Origin: a virus
Reading direction: 5' to 3' (one strand)
IMG/VR virus record: IMGVR_UViG_3300035698_019233
Span: 1 to 20,710 of that record
Length of the DNA stretch: 20,710 bases
The first letter of the stretch is position 1. Every line of letters begins with the position of its first letter. Positions 5,781-13,864 of this stretch are shown here, piece by piece. The notes under the pieces are model-generated. The model was not told the DNA's origin and did no database searches. It saw nothing but the letters and a program-made list of their open reading frames with translations. A program made the translations under genes and the position numbers.

Positions 5781-7399
5781 TCCCGACCCCGTTGGGGAGG
5801 AAGGTGTCCGATACGTTGCGTCACGGGGTCGTCGCTGGCGTCCTCGACGGAGCCAGGCTCCACAGGCTCCGCGTCCGCTAACCCGCCCTGAAGCTCCTCA
5901 AAGGCGCCCTCAAAGCCACCACCGCCGATGCTGATGTCGTCGTCAGCCTCCGCCTCCTCGCTGGGCGTGGCACCCGTCGCGGCCCCTTGGCGGTTGGACC
6001 CGCTGGGGCTGAATTCGCTTTCCGGCTCGCCCTCGTGGGACCAGTCCGGGATGAAGATCCCGTCCCAGAAGCCAGCATCCGAGTCCGTGGGCCCCTCGGC
6101 CTCCTCGTCCTGCCCACCCTCGTCCTGAGGCGGCCCCAGCTCTCCGCCAGAGCCAGGCCCGTAGGTGATTTCATCCCCTGATTCCTCAGAGCCGCCACCG
6201 CCTCCGCCGCCGCCCCCCTTGATGACTCCGCCGGGAATGCCGATGATGTCCTCGTCCGGCTCGCGAGGGTCCCGGAAGGGTGGGGGGTCCCAGGGGATCC
6301 AGGGGGGGAGGGTGATAGAGGTTGGTGTCCGGACCTCCCACATCCAGTAGCCAGGCCCAGAGACGCATCCGTTTGCGTGCTTCCCAGTCGGATTCCAACG
6401 AAGATGGACCTTTCTCCACTTCCCAAAGTCCCCATTCGGCTCCACCCACGCGGCAGACTCAAAGGACATCGGGCCATCTCCCCCGTAGCCCTTCCAGAAG
6501 GCATCAGGGGTCAAGTGTGCGGGGAAGCCCTTCCGCCCGTCGGCGTCCGTCCCGAGCTGGCCCCCGTGTTTACATTGGGATCCGTCCGAGAGGAATCCCC
6601 CCAGGCCCGAGGGGAGGGGGTAATACTCCGCCTTATCGTGATCCACCATCACGCCAAAGCCAGGCCCCCCCTCTAGGTTCCCGCCGCGCCCGACGTTCCA
6701 CGCCAGGGACTTCCCGACGAGACCACAGGCTGGCGCCCCCGGCGTCAGATCCAGGACCGTCCAGAAGGACTGGAGCTCCACGTGGCGTGTGGGGTGGAGC
6801 CTAGAGCTTGGGTCCAGGTCATAGACCCGAGTGGCCAGGTCTGGGTCCGCACCCGGGAGATTTGGGCAGATCAGAGCGTTATTCCAACCCGCGATGAAGA
6901 GGTCGATTTCTACCGTCTCCTCCATGGCGGCGGTCACCACCCCGGCGGTCCCGGCGGGGAATCCCTTAAACCCCGGGGGCTTGGACCCCAGCTTCATCGG
7001 GATCTCGCTGAAACGCGTATCCGGTTGGGAGGGACCCCGGAGGGGGAGGAGCTTGTTAGAGCCTGCCACCCTCGCTTTGGTCGCGGGAAGCTTCTGTCCA
7101 GTCTTGGGCTGGGAGCCAGCGGGGGCGGTGGGGGCGCTCGTGAGGATTGAAGCGAAGCAAGGGGAGAGCGAGCTGATAGCCCGCTGCTGGCGTCCCGCTG
7201 ATTTCCACAGGGTGTAGCTCTGGAGGTCCCCCTTGTTGTCCCATGCGTTCCCCTCTGGGCGCACGTAACCGGAGAGCCGCCCCTCTATGAGCTCCACAAC
7301 CGCCCCGTATTGGACAGCTCGCTCCTCTACGTCCTTGGCTCCGTGATCGCGGAGCCCCTTGTGGCCGCGGTGGCCACCTTGGATTGATCCAGCGCTCAT
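5735..7399 (-). CDS. Large unknown tail-region protein with acidic disordered C-terminus (554 aa)
   Basis: ATG at 7399 overlaps the upstream stop by four bases (ATGA). Residues 1 to about 360 look folded, with Trp, Tyr and several Cys residues (Cys81, 178, 225, 276, 345). There is then a Pro-rich hinge (PWIPWDPPPF), nine consecutive Gly at about 395-403, and an acidic low-complexity tail from about 404. The tail contains SDAGFWDG (about 440-447), nearly the same as a motif in the Gly-rich protein two genes downstream. Its place between unknown virion-type genes and fibre-like genes suggests a distal tail, baseplate or appendage protein. No family is recognised. Its last 15 codons overlap the next gene in another frame. 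Confidence 0.75.
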   Translation of the reverse strand: MSAGSIQGGHRGHKGLRDHGAKDVEERAVQYGAVVELIEGRLSGYVRPEGNAWDNKGDLQSYTLWKSAGRQQRAISSLSPCFASILTSAPTAPAGSQPKTGQKLPATKARVAGSNKLLPLRGPSQPDTRFSEIPMKLGSKPPGFKGFPAGTAGVVTAAMEETVEIDLFIAGWNNALICPNLPGADPDLATRVYDLDPSSRLHPTRHVELQSFWTVLDLTPGAPACGLVGKSLAWNVGRGGNLEGGPGFGVMVDHDKAEYYPLPSGLGGFLSDGSQCKHGGQLGTDADGRKGFPAHLTPDAFWKGYGGDGPMSFESAAWVEPNGDFGKWRKVHLRWNPTGKHANGCVSGPGYWMWEVRTPTSITLPPWIPWDPPPFRDPREPDEDIIGIPGGVIKGGGGGGGGGSEESGDEITYGPGSGGELGPPQDEGGQDEEAEGPTDSDAGFWDGIFIPDWSHEGEPESEFSPSGSNRQGAATGATPSEEAEADDDISIGGGGFEGAFEELQGGLADAEPVEPGSVEDASDDPVTQRIGHLPPQRGRDWPGAVASASGMTLR

Positions 7400-9141
7400 C
7401 TGGCCACCTCCCGGCGCAGAACCCGCCGCGTTTGCTCCGGGAGAACGGAGTAGATGTCTGGGGAATCGACTTCCCCGGGAAGGTCTACCACCGTCAGGAC
7501 CGTGGCGTTTCCGTTCTGGAGGAGGCTCACCGTATGGACCACCTCCTGGAGGTTGCCCACGGGGGAGATGTCCGGGAGGTGGGAGAGAACAAGGCGGCCC
7601 TGGGCCCGGTCCAGCATGGGAGCGAGATCCACCGCCGCCGCCGCCTTCGCCATGTCTTCAACCGCTCCGGGGTTGGCCAGAAGATCGTCCAGGGATCCGT
7701 CCCCGTCACCTTGGTCCAGGGGATCGTCATCCCCAAACACGCGAGCCAGGATCTCCACCCTTCGGTCATCGGACCAAGCGAAGCGGGCGGAGTCGATGTC
7801 CACGGAGAGCTCCCGGTCCGGCCCGAGGGACTCACCCGGGATCGGAGCCCCGAGAACCGCCGAGGCCTCCTCCGTTGAAACGATCACGCGATGGAGCCGG
7901 CGCTTGTCGTTTGGGGAGTCCTGGATCGCGCTGAAGATGATCGCCATCTTGAAGTCACGCGCCACGGTCACCTCATGCCAGTAATCCAGAACGTCATTTA
8001 GCTTGGACGTGGGGAGCGGACCGGATGCCGTTCCCACCACGTAGTCCGAGGCCAGGCGGGTTTGATTCAGCCGAGGAGAGACCAGGAACACCCCAGCATC
8101 CGAGTCCAAGACCTGGACATCGAATGGGGAGGACTTGGCATCCTTTAGGTTTGCCTTCCAGTCATCATTTTTCTTTCCGAAGTGGCCCACGCTCACCCCT
8201 TGCTGATTCACCTTCTCGATCCACTGGGTGAACACGGGAGACTTACACGTGACCCCGTTTTCTGGGTCCATAACCGCCACGCGTGTGGCCTTGAATCCTC
8301 TGAGCTTGTCCACCCACTGGGGTAGGAGGCGAAAGAGCTGGCGCCATCCGCTTTGGATCGCGGCCAGCATCAGAGCCAGGTCCCCGTCCGTCTCTTGCCC
8401 GTTCTTCAGGAGGGCATGGGTTTCCGCAAGGACCTCCCACTTTCCCAGCCAGCACTCCCGGATGTCAGCCTGGGTTAAGTCCCCGTGCTTCTGCTCCACG
8501 GTGGCCGCCTTGGAGGCCTTCAACGCGTTGAAGGCCTGGAGGAATACGGGGAAGCGGATGTATTCGCCCTGGGTGGCGGTTTCCCCGTTCGGAAGGGGGA
8601 GGAGGTAAAGCGGGCACTCGATGACGTTGTGGAAGGTGGGGTCCTCCTGGCCAGGCGCCCCCGTTTTGAGGGGGTCAGACTCGCCCCCGGTGTCCTCGAA
8701 ATCGGCTCGGATCTCAATCTCCCGCCGAAAGTAGATGTGGAAGCTCCTGGCTCGGAAATTCTTCCGGTCAGTGATCCAGGCGGAACCAGCGTTTTGGGTC
8801 CCCAAGAGGGGGCGGATAACGTCCACCTCCTCGCCGGAATAGATGTTCCCGAAGGAGATAGATCCGTCCTCTAGCTGGGTGGGTTTGACCCCGGGGAGGA
8901 AGGACAAGATGCGGGATAGCGCCATGTGCCCCTTGTCCCGGACAGAGATCCCGTCTGGCCAGTCCGTGTGCTCCACCACCCCCTCCGGGATGGCGTAGTT
9001 TTCCGCCCCCTCCAGATCGTCCATAATGGACTCCAGACCTTGGATTGGGGTGTAGGGCACCCCGTCCTTTAGGGACACCCGCCGAAAGGCGTAGTCAGGG
9101 GCAATGACCTTGTTCTGGATCGGGATCAGGTCCCCGCCCAC
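7396..9141 (-). CDS. Large unknown virion-type protein (581 aa)
   Basis: I choose GTG at 9141, which overlaps the upstream stop by 16 bases and has GGAG 11 bases upstream. A longer TTG start at 9207 would overlap by 82 bases. The product is mixed alpha/beta and acidic, starting VGGDLIPIQNKVIAPDYAFR as read in the frame. Notable parts are a Trp-rich helical centre (WLGKWEVLAE, SGWRQLFRLLPQWVDKLRG) and an Asp/Gly loop near residue 485 (FGDDDPLDQGDGDG) that could bind calcium. There is no signal peptide or membrane segment. It is followed by a four-base ATGA overlap. Function not recognised; context makes a tail or baseplate component most likely. Confidence 0.8.
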   Translation of the reverse strand: MGGDLIPIQNKVIAPDYAFRRVSLKDGVPYTPIQGLESIMDDLEGAENYAIPEGVVEHTDWPDGISVRDKGHMALSRILSFLPGVKPTQLEDGSISFGNIYSGEEVDVIRPLLGTQNAGSAWITDRKNFRARSFHIYFRREIEIRADFEDTGGESDPLKTGAPGQEDPTFHNVIECPLYLLPLPNGETATQGEYIRFPVFLQAFNALKASKAATVEQKHGDLTQADIRECWLGKWEVLAETHALLKNGQETDGDLALMLAAIQSGWRQLFRLLPQWVDKLRGFKATRVAVMDPENGVTCKSPVFTQWIEKVNQQGVSVGHFGKKNDDWKANLKDAKSSPFDVQVLDSDAGVFLVSPRLNQTRLASDYVVGTASGPLPTSKLNDVLDYWHEVTVARDFKMAIIFSAIQDSPNDKRRLHRVIVSTEEASAVLGAPIPGESLGPDRELSVDIDSARFAWSDDRRVEILARVFGDDDPLDQGDGDGSLDDLLANPGAVEDMAKAAAAVDLAPMLDRAQGRLVLSHLPDISPVGNLQEVVHTVSLLQNGNATVLTVVDLPGEVDSPDIYSVLPEQTRRVLRREVAR

Positions 9142-9545
9142 GAGTCGCTTGTCTCCGCTTGATCGCCGACGTTGAAGGCTCGGTCTATGAGGATCGTCCG
9201 CCACCAATACCGGGAGTCCACGAGGATGACCCTCCCCATTTGGGGGTCCTGCCCAGCCTTGACCGCGAGCGCGAAGAGGTTCCGGAAATTCCGATCCGGC
9301 CCCTGGCTCGGTCGAATATGAAGGGTCAGGGGGCCAGCGGACTGACCACGATCCTGGCTCCTCCCGTCTGGGAATTCAAAGCGAGATGCCTCGTAGATTG
9401 CGAAGGCTCGCGTGATGTCCGTCTCGATTTCCGAGAAGTAGGGCTGGACTCCGTAGCTCTTTCCCCACGTGACAGAGCTCCCCCGCTTAAGGCTGATCGG
9501 CGTCCCCGAGCCCTCCGCCCCGAGCGCAACACTGATGGAGCTCAA
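9126..9545 (-). CDS. Unknown virion-type protein (139 aa)
   Basis: The only start that fits the operon is TTG at 9545, overlapping the upstream TGA by four bases (TTGA). The protein is probably beta-rich, with N-terminal SSISVALGAEGSGTPISLKR and later aromatic strands (GRVILVDSRYWWRTILIDRA). It sits between the Gly-rich helical protein and the 581-residue protein. Size and position suit a small tail-tip or adaptor protein, but I recognise no family. Confidence 0.75.
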   Translation of the reverse strand: MSSISVALGAEGSGTPISLKRGSSVTWGKSYGVQPYFSEIETDITRAFAIYEASRFEFPDGRSQDRGQSAGPLTLHIRPSQGPDRNFRNLFALAVKAGQDPQMGRVILVDSRYWWRTILIDRAFNVGDQAETSDSWAGT

Positions 9546-10198
9546 AGGCCCCCCGCGTTCGCTGCAATCCGGAGGTTCTTAAAAATGCCCATCAGCGTTT
9601 GGGCCTCCTGCCCGAGGGCCCCGAGGTTGGCGGCCACCTCCAGCGCGGTGGCCCCCGCTGAGCCGATCCGCTTGGCCTCCTTCAGGGTTTCCTCATTCGC
9701 GATCGTCGCCACTTGGTCCGCCGCCTTCTGGCCTCGCTTCTGAGCCTTCAGCTCCAGGTCAAAGATCCCGCGCGTTTGCTCGTCCGTGTGGCTCACCCCG
9801 AGCTCTCCAAGCCGGCGGAGGCGACTCGTGACGTTGGCCTGGGCCCGGTCAATCGGAGCGGTCAGGTGATCCACCAGGCCCCCGACCCCAGGAATACTCC
9901 CGGCGGCCTTGAGCCCACTCCTCAGGAGTCCGCCCTGGATCGCCTGGACGCTCCCTCCGCTCTGTAGCCCAGCGGTCACCCCGTCCTCTAGAAACTGTTT
10001 TGCGTTCTTCCCTGCGAAGATTGCGGCTCCTACTGCTCCCGCCTTCCCGAGGGTGAAGGGGCCCCCGCCGCCGCCGCCAGCCTGATCGGCCCCGCCCGAG
10101 GGGGCACCCTCTCCGCCGCCGCCGCCGCCGCCGCCTCCTCCACCTTGGGACTTCAGCTCCGCCAGGATCTGGCGCAGGACGGTTACCACCTCGCTCAT
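9542..10198 (-). CDS. Short Gly-rich helical protein, possible small tape-measure-like protein (218 aa)
   Basis: ATG at 10198 overlaps the upstream stop by four bases (ATGA). An N-terminal helix (SEVVTVLRQILAELKSQ) is followed by a polyglycine linker (about residues 19-46). Then comes a hydrophobic Ala/Gly segment (GKAGAVGAAIFAG) and long Ala/Gln/Leu-rich helices with coiled-coil character to the C-terminus. Helix plus a hydrophobic segment is the usual look of tape-measure proteins, but those are normally several times longer. At about 1.5 angstroms per residue this would set only about 30 nm. It is the only candidate in the window, and a scaffold or inner-tail protein is equally possible. 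The Gly linker is encoded by a CCG triplet run on the + strand. Confidence 0.75.
   Translation of the reverse strand: MSEVVTVLRQILAELKSQGGGGGGGGGGGEGAPSGGADQAGGGGGGPFTLGKAGAVGAAIFAGKNAKQFLEDGVTAGLQSGGSVQAIQGGLLRSGLKAAGSIPGVGGLVDHLTAPIDRAQANVTSRLRRLGELGVSHTDEQTRGIFDLELKAQKRGQKAADQVATIANEETLKEAKRIGSAGATALEVAANLGALGQEAQTLMGIFKNLRIAANAGGL
10113..10133 (+). repeat. (CCG)7 triplet run inside the Gly-rich gene
   Basis: Seven CCG triplets are followed by CCT, CCT and CCA. On the coding (minus) strand they are Gly codons of the polyglycine linker. Slippage here would change linker length without shifting frame. Confidence 0.85.
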
Positions 10199-11577
10199 CG
10201 GGTCACGCTCTGGAGTCCGTTGCTGCTCGTGTTCTTGATTTCCACCCGCCTGAATCGCATGAAGCCAGCGAAGGCGGAGCGAGTCAGCTCGTTAGTGAGC
10301 TTGACGGTTTCAGCTCTTGCGGTTGTCGATCGGGCCCGCCGGACAAAGCCCTGGGCCTCCTGCTCGGAAACCTCGATCTCCATGAGGTCCCTTAGCGCTC
10401 CAGATACGTATCCGTCATCGGGGGCCCCGAGGTCGCCCAGCTCCTCTATTACGATGGTCACGTCCCGGAGCCACCTCGGGCTGAATTCGTGGCGGTCCGC
10501 CTCGTAATCCTCCCCGCTCAGGACTTCCAGAAACTCATCCCCGTCCTCAATCGAGTCCGCATAAAACTTGGACGCGCTCAGGCCCGCCCCTTCCTCGGGG
10601 GCCTCGAAATCCACCGATCCGGAGATGGTATTGGTGGTGGGGTCACCCTTCAGCGTGTTTCGGACCTCCACGAGCTCCCCGGGGACCGTGAGGACGGATT
10701 TGACCGTGGAGCGGATGTAGGGGAGGACTTTCGACGTGATAACCGCATCCAGGTCCTGAGTCTCCGCCTTGTCCACCCCGGAGCTGAAGACCACCCGGAC
10801 CACGGAGACAGGATTGGAGGCGACCCCGGGGAAGGAGATAGACGCCTCCCGGTCCGTGAAGCAAGAGAATTCGATCCCCACAAGCTCAGGGTCATTCGTC
10901 CCCGAGGCGCTTTGGTCATAGATGATCTCCAGGTAGGTGGCGGTCAGCGTGACCGATCTCCCATCCTCATCCTGGACCCTGACCGGACCGGCGGTGGGCT
11001 TGTCCCAGGTTCCGCCCAGGGTGGTCTGGTAGTCAGAGACAGCCTTGGCGAAGCCGTAGGTGGCGTGATCCGCCACCGTGTCAGCGTCACCCACCGCGGG
11101 GATCGGCGTGAAGATGATCGCAGCCTGTAGCTGGCGGACACCCTGGGGGGTCGTGGAGATGGTGTAGCTCTGGGAGCGCTTGCCCTCCTTCCCCGTGTCC
11201 GAGTTGAGGGCGGTGGTCCCCGAGAGGGTGACCTGGTAAATCCGGGAGCGGTCCGTGTGGCCATCGGAGAGAAGTTGGAACCTGGCTTGGGTGCTCTGGG
11301 CGCTCCAGACGCTCCCCACCGTCCCAGGGTCAAAGTCCTCCTTGTTGCTGGCCGTGTATCGGACTCGGACCCGCTGATTCGTGACCCTCAAGGCCTCCTC
11401 AAAGGAGTCAGCCTTGGAAATGCAGTCAGCCTCCGAGCTCCCTATCAGGAGGGCTTTGAAGGTGATGGAGAAGGTGTCCCGGTCCTCCGCCTTCGTGATG
11501 GCGCCATCGATACCCCACCCGGAGTCATCGCTGGACCATGATCCATAAAGGGCGTCAAGGGTGCGGGATACGGTCAC
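10195..11577 (-). CDS. Unknown virion-type protein (460 aa)
   Basis: The start is GTG at 11577, overlapping the upstream stop by four bases (GTGA); an extension to 11679 would read through the previous gene. It begins VTVSRTLDALYGSWSSDDSG as read in the frame. The protein is beta-rich with Thr/Ser/Asp strands. It has a segment of the type DTFSITFKALLIGSSEADCI early on and a second similar block near DPTTNTISGSVDFEAPEE, which hints at an internal duplication of a tail-type beta domain. The C-terminal 90 residues are helical (VSEQEAQGFVRRARSTTARA). Position ahead of the small helical protein suits a tail tube, distal tail or hub protein. Function inferred only. Confidence 0.8.
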   Translation of the reverse strand: MTVSRTLDALYGSWSSDDSGWGIDGAITKAEDRDTFSITFKALLIGSSEADCISKADSFEEALRVTNQRVRVRYTASNKEDFDPGTVGSVWSAQSTQARFQLLSDGHTDRSRIYQVTLSGTTALNSDTGKEGKRSQSYTISTTPQGVRQLQAAIIFTPIPAVGDADTVADHATYGFAKAVSDYQTTLGGTWDKPTAGPVRVQDEDGRSVTLTATYLEIIYDQSASGTNDPELVGIEFSCFTDREASISFPGVASNPVSVVRVVFSSGVDKAETQDLDAVITSKVLPYIRSTVKSVLTVPGELVEVRNTLKGDPTTNTISGSVDFEAPEEGAGLSASKFYADSIEDGDEFLEVLSGEDYEADRHEFSPRWLRDVTIVIEELGDLGAPDDGYVSGALRDLMEIEVSEQEAQGFVRRARSTTARAETVKLTNELTRSAFAGFMRFRRVEIKNTSSNGLQSVTR

Positions 11578-12110
11578 AGGCTCATCCGGGACAGGAGGTC
11601 GGAGACGAAGAGGCGCCCAGAGGCGTCCTCGCGTGCCATGAACTTGGCGCGGAGCTCGCGGGCCCTGTAGGCGCTCCAAGAGAGCCCACCGCCAGGAGCG
11701 TCTCCTACCGCGTCATAGACTATGAAGGCGGCCCGATCCGCCACCCGGTCCGGGACGAAGAGGAGAGAGCTGGAGAGGACCTCGCGGCCAGGGATCCCGG
11801 TAAGGCTAACCGTGGGGATCCCATCCACGTTCGTCCCCACCTCAAATGGGAACTGAGCGTCTAGAGAGTCCTGATCCCAGGAGACCCCGGTGGCGGTCAG
11901 CGTGACCAGCCAGTAGAGGTGGAGCATTCGCGCAGGCGCCCCACCCTTCTCCGCGGCTCTCTCTTGATACCGGACCGGATGAGCCTGGACCTCCACGGAG
12001 AGGAAGGACCCAAGGACCGTCCCGCCATAGTCGGGAGCGCTCGCGAGGTTGGAGGCCCCACGGATGAGGCGCCCAGCGCTGAGGGCCAGCCCTTTAGAGC
12101 GGTCAGCCAC
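11574..12110 (-). CDS. Unknown structural-type protein (178 aa)
   Basis: The frame starts with GTG at 12110, sharing one base with the upstream TAG. The product is beta-rich in the middle (MLHLYWLVTLTATGVSW, PTVSLTGIPGREV) and helical at the end (YRARELRAKFMAREDASG). No signal or membrane segment is seen. It lies between the carbohydrate-binding-type protein and a large virion-type protein in a tightly coupled run of genes, so a virion or assembly role is likely. Family not recognised. Confidence 0.75.
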   Translation of the reverse strand: MADRSKGLALSAGRLIRGASNLASAPDYGGTVLGSFLSVEVQAHPVRYQERAAEKGGAPARMLHLYWLVTLTATGVSWDQDSLDAQFPFEVGTNVDGIPTVSLTGIPGREVLSSSLLFVPDRVADRAAFIVYDAVGDAPGGGLSWSAYRARELRAKFMAREDASGRLFVSDLLSRMSL

Positions 12111-13480
12111 TAGCGATCCGAGATGGTTTCGCTACTCGTCGCGCTGGGAAGGTAGCCCCACTCCGCCACGCGAGAGAGCCACTTTTGCAAGACCCCACGC
12201 GTCCCGCCCTGAGTGTCCACGGCTTCCATCTGATCTCCCTCAAGGAAGGGGGTTTGACCACCGCGGATGGAGAGGTATTGGCCAGAGCCACCGCGTCCCG
12301 CAAGGACGCTCTTGACCTTGCCCACGCGGACCATGGCACCCGCGCCAATGTCGTCCACGTTGACCGTTCCGGTTAGGGAGGTGACCTCAATCTGGAGGCG
12401 GAGGTCCGTGGCGTTGAAGTTTGCCGGCCAGGAGCTAGTCCCGATCGCAATCTTCAGCGTCGTCCACGTGTCAGCCGTGATGCTCGCCAGGCTCACCGAA
12501 GCGGAGACCCCGCCGCTACCAATCGTCCCCGAGAGGCGAAGCGTCACCGTCCCGGTGGACGATGAATTCCTGCGAACCCTCACGAAATGCGTGTATGGGC
12601 CGTTCCTGCTGTATTTAGGTTTGACCCTCTCCCCCTCCTTGGGGTAGATCGAACCATTGGCGCTAAAGGTCAGAGCCGCGTTTTGGCTCGTCCCTGGCTC
12701 CTCCCGGAAGGTGTTGGTGGTGTCAATCGCGATGTTCGTCCCGAGAGTCCCACCGTTAGTCCAGCCAGGGACATCCAAGGAGGCGCCCGTCCCCGAGTAG
12801 TCCGAGAAGGACGGGTTACGGACTAGCTTCCGGCTCTCGCGAGCGGTGATCCCGTAGATACCCCGGACCGTCAGGCCCGAGCCGTCCTCCTTGAGCTTGT
12901 TGGGGTGGGCCTTGGTCCCCTCTAGGTCGAACCGCTCGCGATGCTTCACCACTCCAGGGGTTTGGTCGTCCCCCACGCAAGTGAGCTGGTAGGTATCAGG
13001 GATCCACCCCTCCAGGGAGTAACCGTTCTCGTCCACCGTCAGGCGGTCCACCTCACCGTCTCCCTCAATGGAGCCAGCCGTGATGATGTTCCCGTTGGCC
13101 GAGAAGGCATCGTAGGTGTCACCCGGGGAGTTGATGCTTTTGGTCCCAGCGTGCATCCCGTCATAGACAGCCAGCCAGACCTTCCCCATGGGCGCGTTGT
13201 CTTTGATGGACGAGTCAAAGGCGGAGGCCATCTGCCGAAGCGCTGGCTTCGTCAACAGGCGGACAGAGGCCAAGCTCAGGATGAAGGAGAGGTTTTGGGC
13301 GATGCTCTTGATCGTGCCGATGCCCCCTTGCGCAAGGCGCCCCCGGACCTGATTCCGGTAGGCCTCCTCCAGCGCAACCCACCCCGTGGACGCGTTGGCG
13401 GTGGCCTTCTCCAGCTCGTCCAGAGGGTCCAAGAGATACGCGAGGTCCACGCCAGTCTCATCAAAGGTTGGCTCAGCCAT
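12110..13480 (-). CDS. Virion-type protein with probable carbohydrate-binding (CBM4/9-like) domain (456 aa)
   Basis: ATG at 13480 has AGGAG six bases upstream. Residues 1 to about 215 include helices (LASVRLLTKPALRQMASAFD) and a beta region. Residues about 219-385 look like a jelly-roll carbohydrate-binding module of the CBM4/9 type: an opening LVRNPSFSDY, then VPGWTNGG, beta strands with Ser/Thr repeats (TGTVTLRLSGTIGSGGVSAS) and a closing VNVDDIGAG, which matches the usual order NP.F, PGW, DDI. The last 70 residues form another small domain. A sugar-binding module on a virion protein suggests attachment to a capsule, cell wall or surface glycan. The domain call is by motif order only. Confidence 0.75.
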   Translation of the reverse strand: MAEPTFDETGVDLAYLLDPLDELEKATANASTGWVALEEAYRNQVRGRLAQGGIGTIKSIAQNLSFILSLASVRLLTKPALRQMASAFDSSIKDNAPMGKVWLAVYDGMHAGTKSINSPGDTYDAFSANGNIITAGSIEGDGEVDRLTVDENGYSLEGWIPDTYQLTCVGDDQTPGVVKHRERFDLEGTKAHPNKLKEDGSGLTVRGIYGITARESRKLVRNPSFSDYSGTGASLDVPGWTNGGTLGTNIAIDTTNTFREEPGTSQNAALTFSANGSIYPKEGERVKPKYSRNGPYTHFVRVRRNSSSTGTVTLRLSGTIGSGGVSASVSLASITADTWTTLKIAIGTSSWPANFNATDLRLQIEVTSLTGTVNVDDIGAGAMVRVGKVKSVLAGRGGSGQYLSIRGGQTPFLEGDQMEAVDTQGGTRGVLQKWLSRVAEWGYLPSATSSETISDR

Positions 13481-13489
13481 GTTTCACTC

Positions 13490-13864
13490 CTAAGCCACTG
13501 CCAAAAGCAGCGGGATAGCGATTTGGAGGGCCTTGAGTCCCGCGGAGCCCACCGCGTCCCAGATTTCCTCCCAGTCCTTTTCGCGAGCCAAGGCGGCCCG
13601 GTCTTGCGCGTTGGCGTCGTCCAGGTCCTCCAGGATCTTGTCCCGAGCCTCGCCATAGGCGATTGAGCTCCGAGCGGAGCTCATGTCCCCGCTCTTGAGG
13701 TGCCCGAGGAGCTCGCGGACCTTTTCCGCGCCCCGGCGATCCATGGCGGGGATAGCCTTCCCGAGCTCAGCGATGGCAGAGATGGCCATCTCTCGCTCAG
13801 AGGCGTCCTTGATTTTCCGGATCTCCAGCGCGGCCGCGCTGAGCATGGGCCCCGCCCAGCTCAT
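13490..13864 (-). CDS. Small helical protein with hydrophobic C-terminus (124 aa)
   Basis: ATG at 13864 overlaps the upstream stop by four bases (ATGA). The protein is almost wholly helical and charged (EIRKIKDASEREMAISAIAE, GEARDKILEDLDDANAQDRA). It ends in a hydrophobic segment at residues about 108-124 (GLKALQIAIPLLLAVA) that could insert in a membrane or act as a tail anchor. It is coupled to a gene for a protein with two membrane-type segments, so a joint membrane role such as lysis or DNA entry is possible. No family is recognised. Confidence 0.75.
   Translation of the reverse strand: MSWAGPMLSAAALEIRKIKDASEREMAISAIAELGKAIPAMDRRGAEKVRELLGHLKSGDMSSARSSIAYGEARDKILEDLDDANAQDRAALAREKDWEEIWDAVGSAGLKALQIAIPLLLAVA

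Noticed and set aside
11578-11679. Longer start for the 460-residue protein
   Set aside because: It would read through the previous gene in another frame; GTG at 11577 gives the usual four-base overlap.
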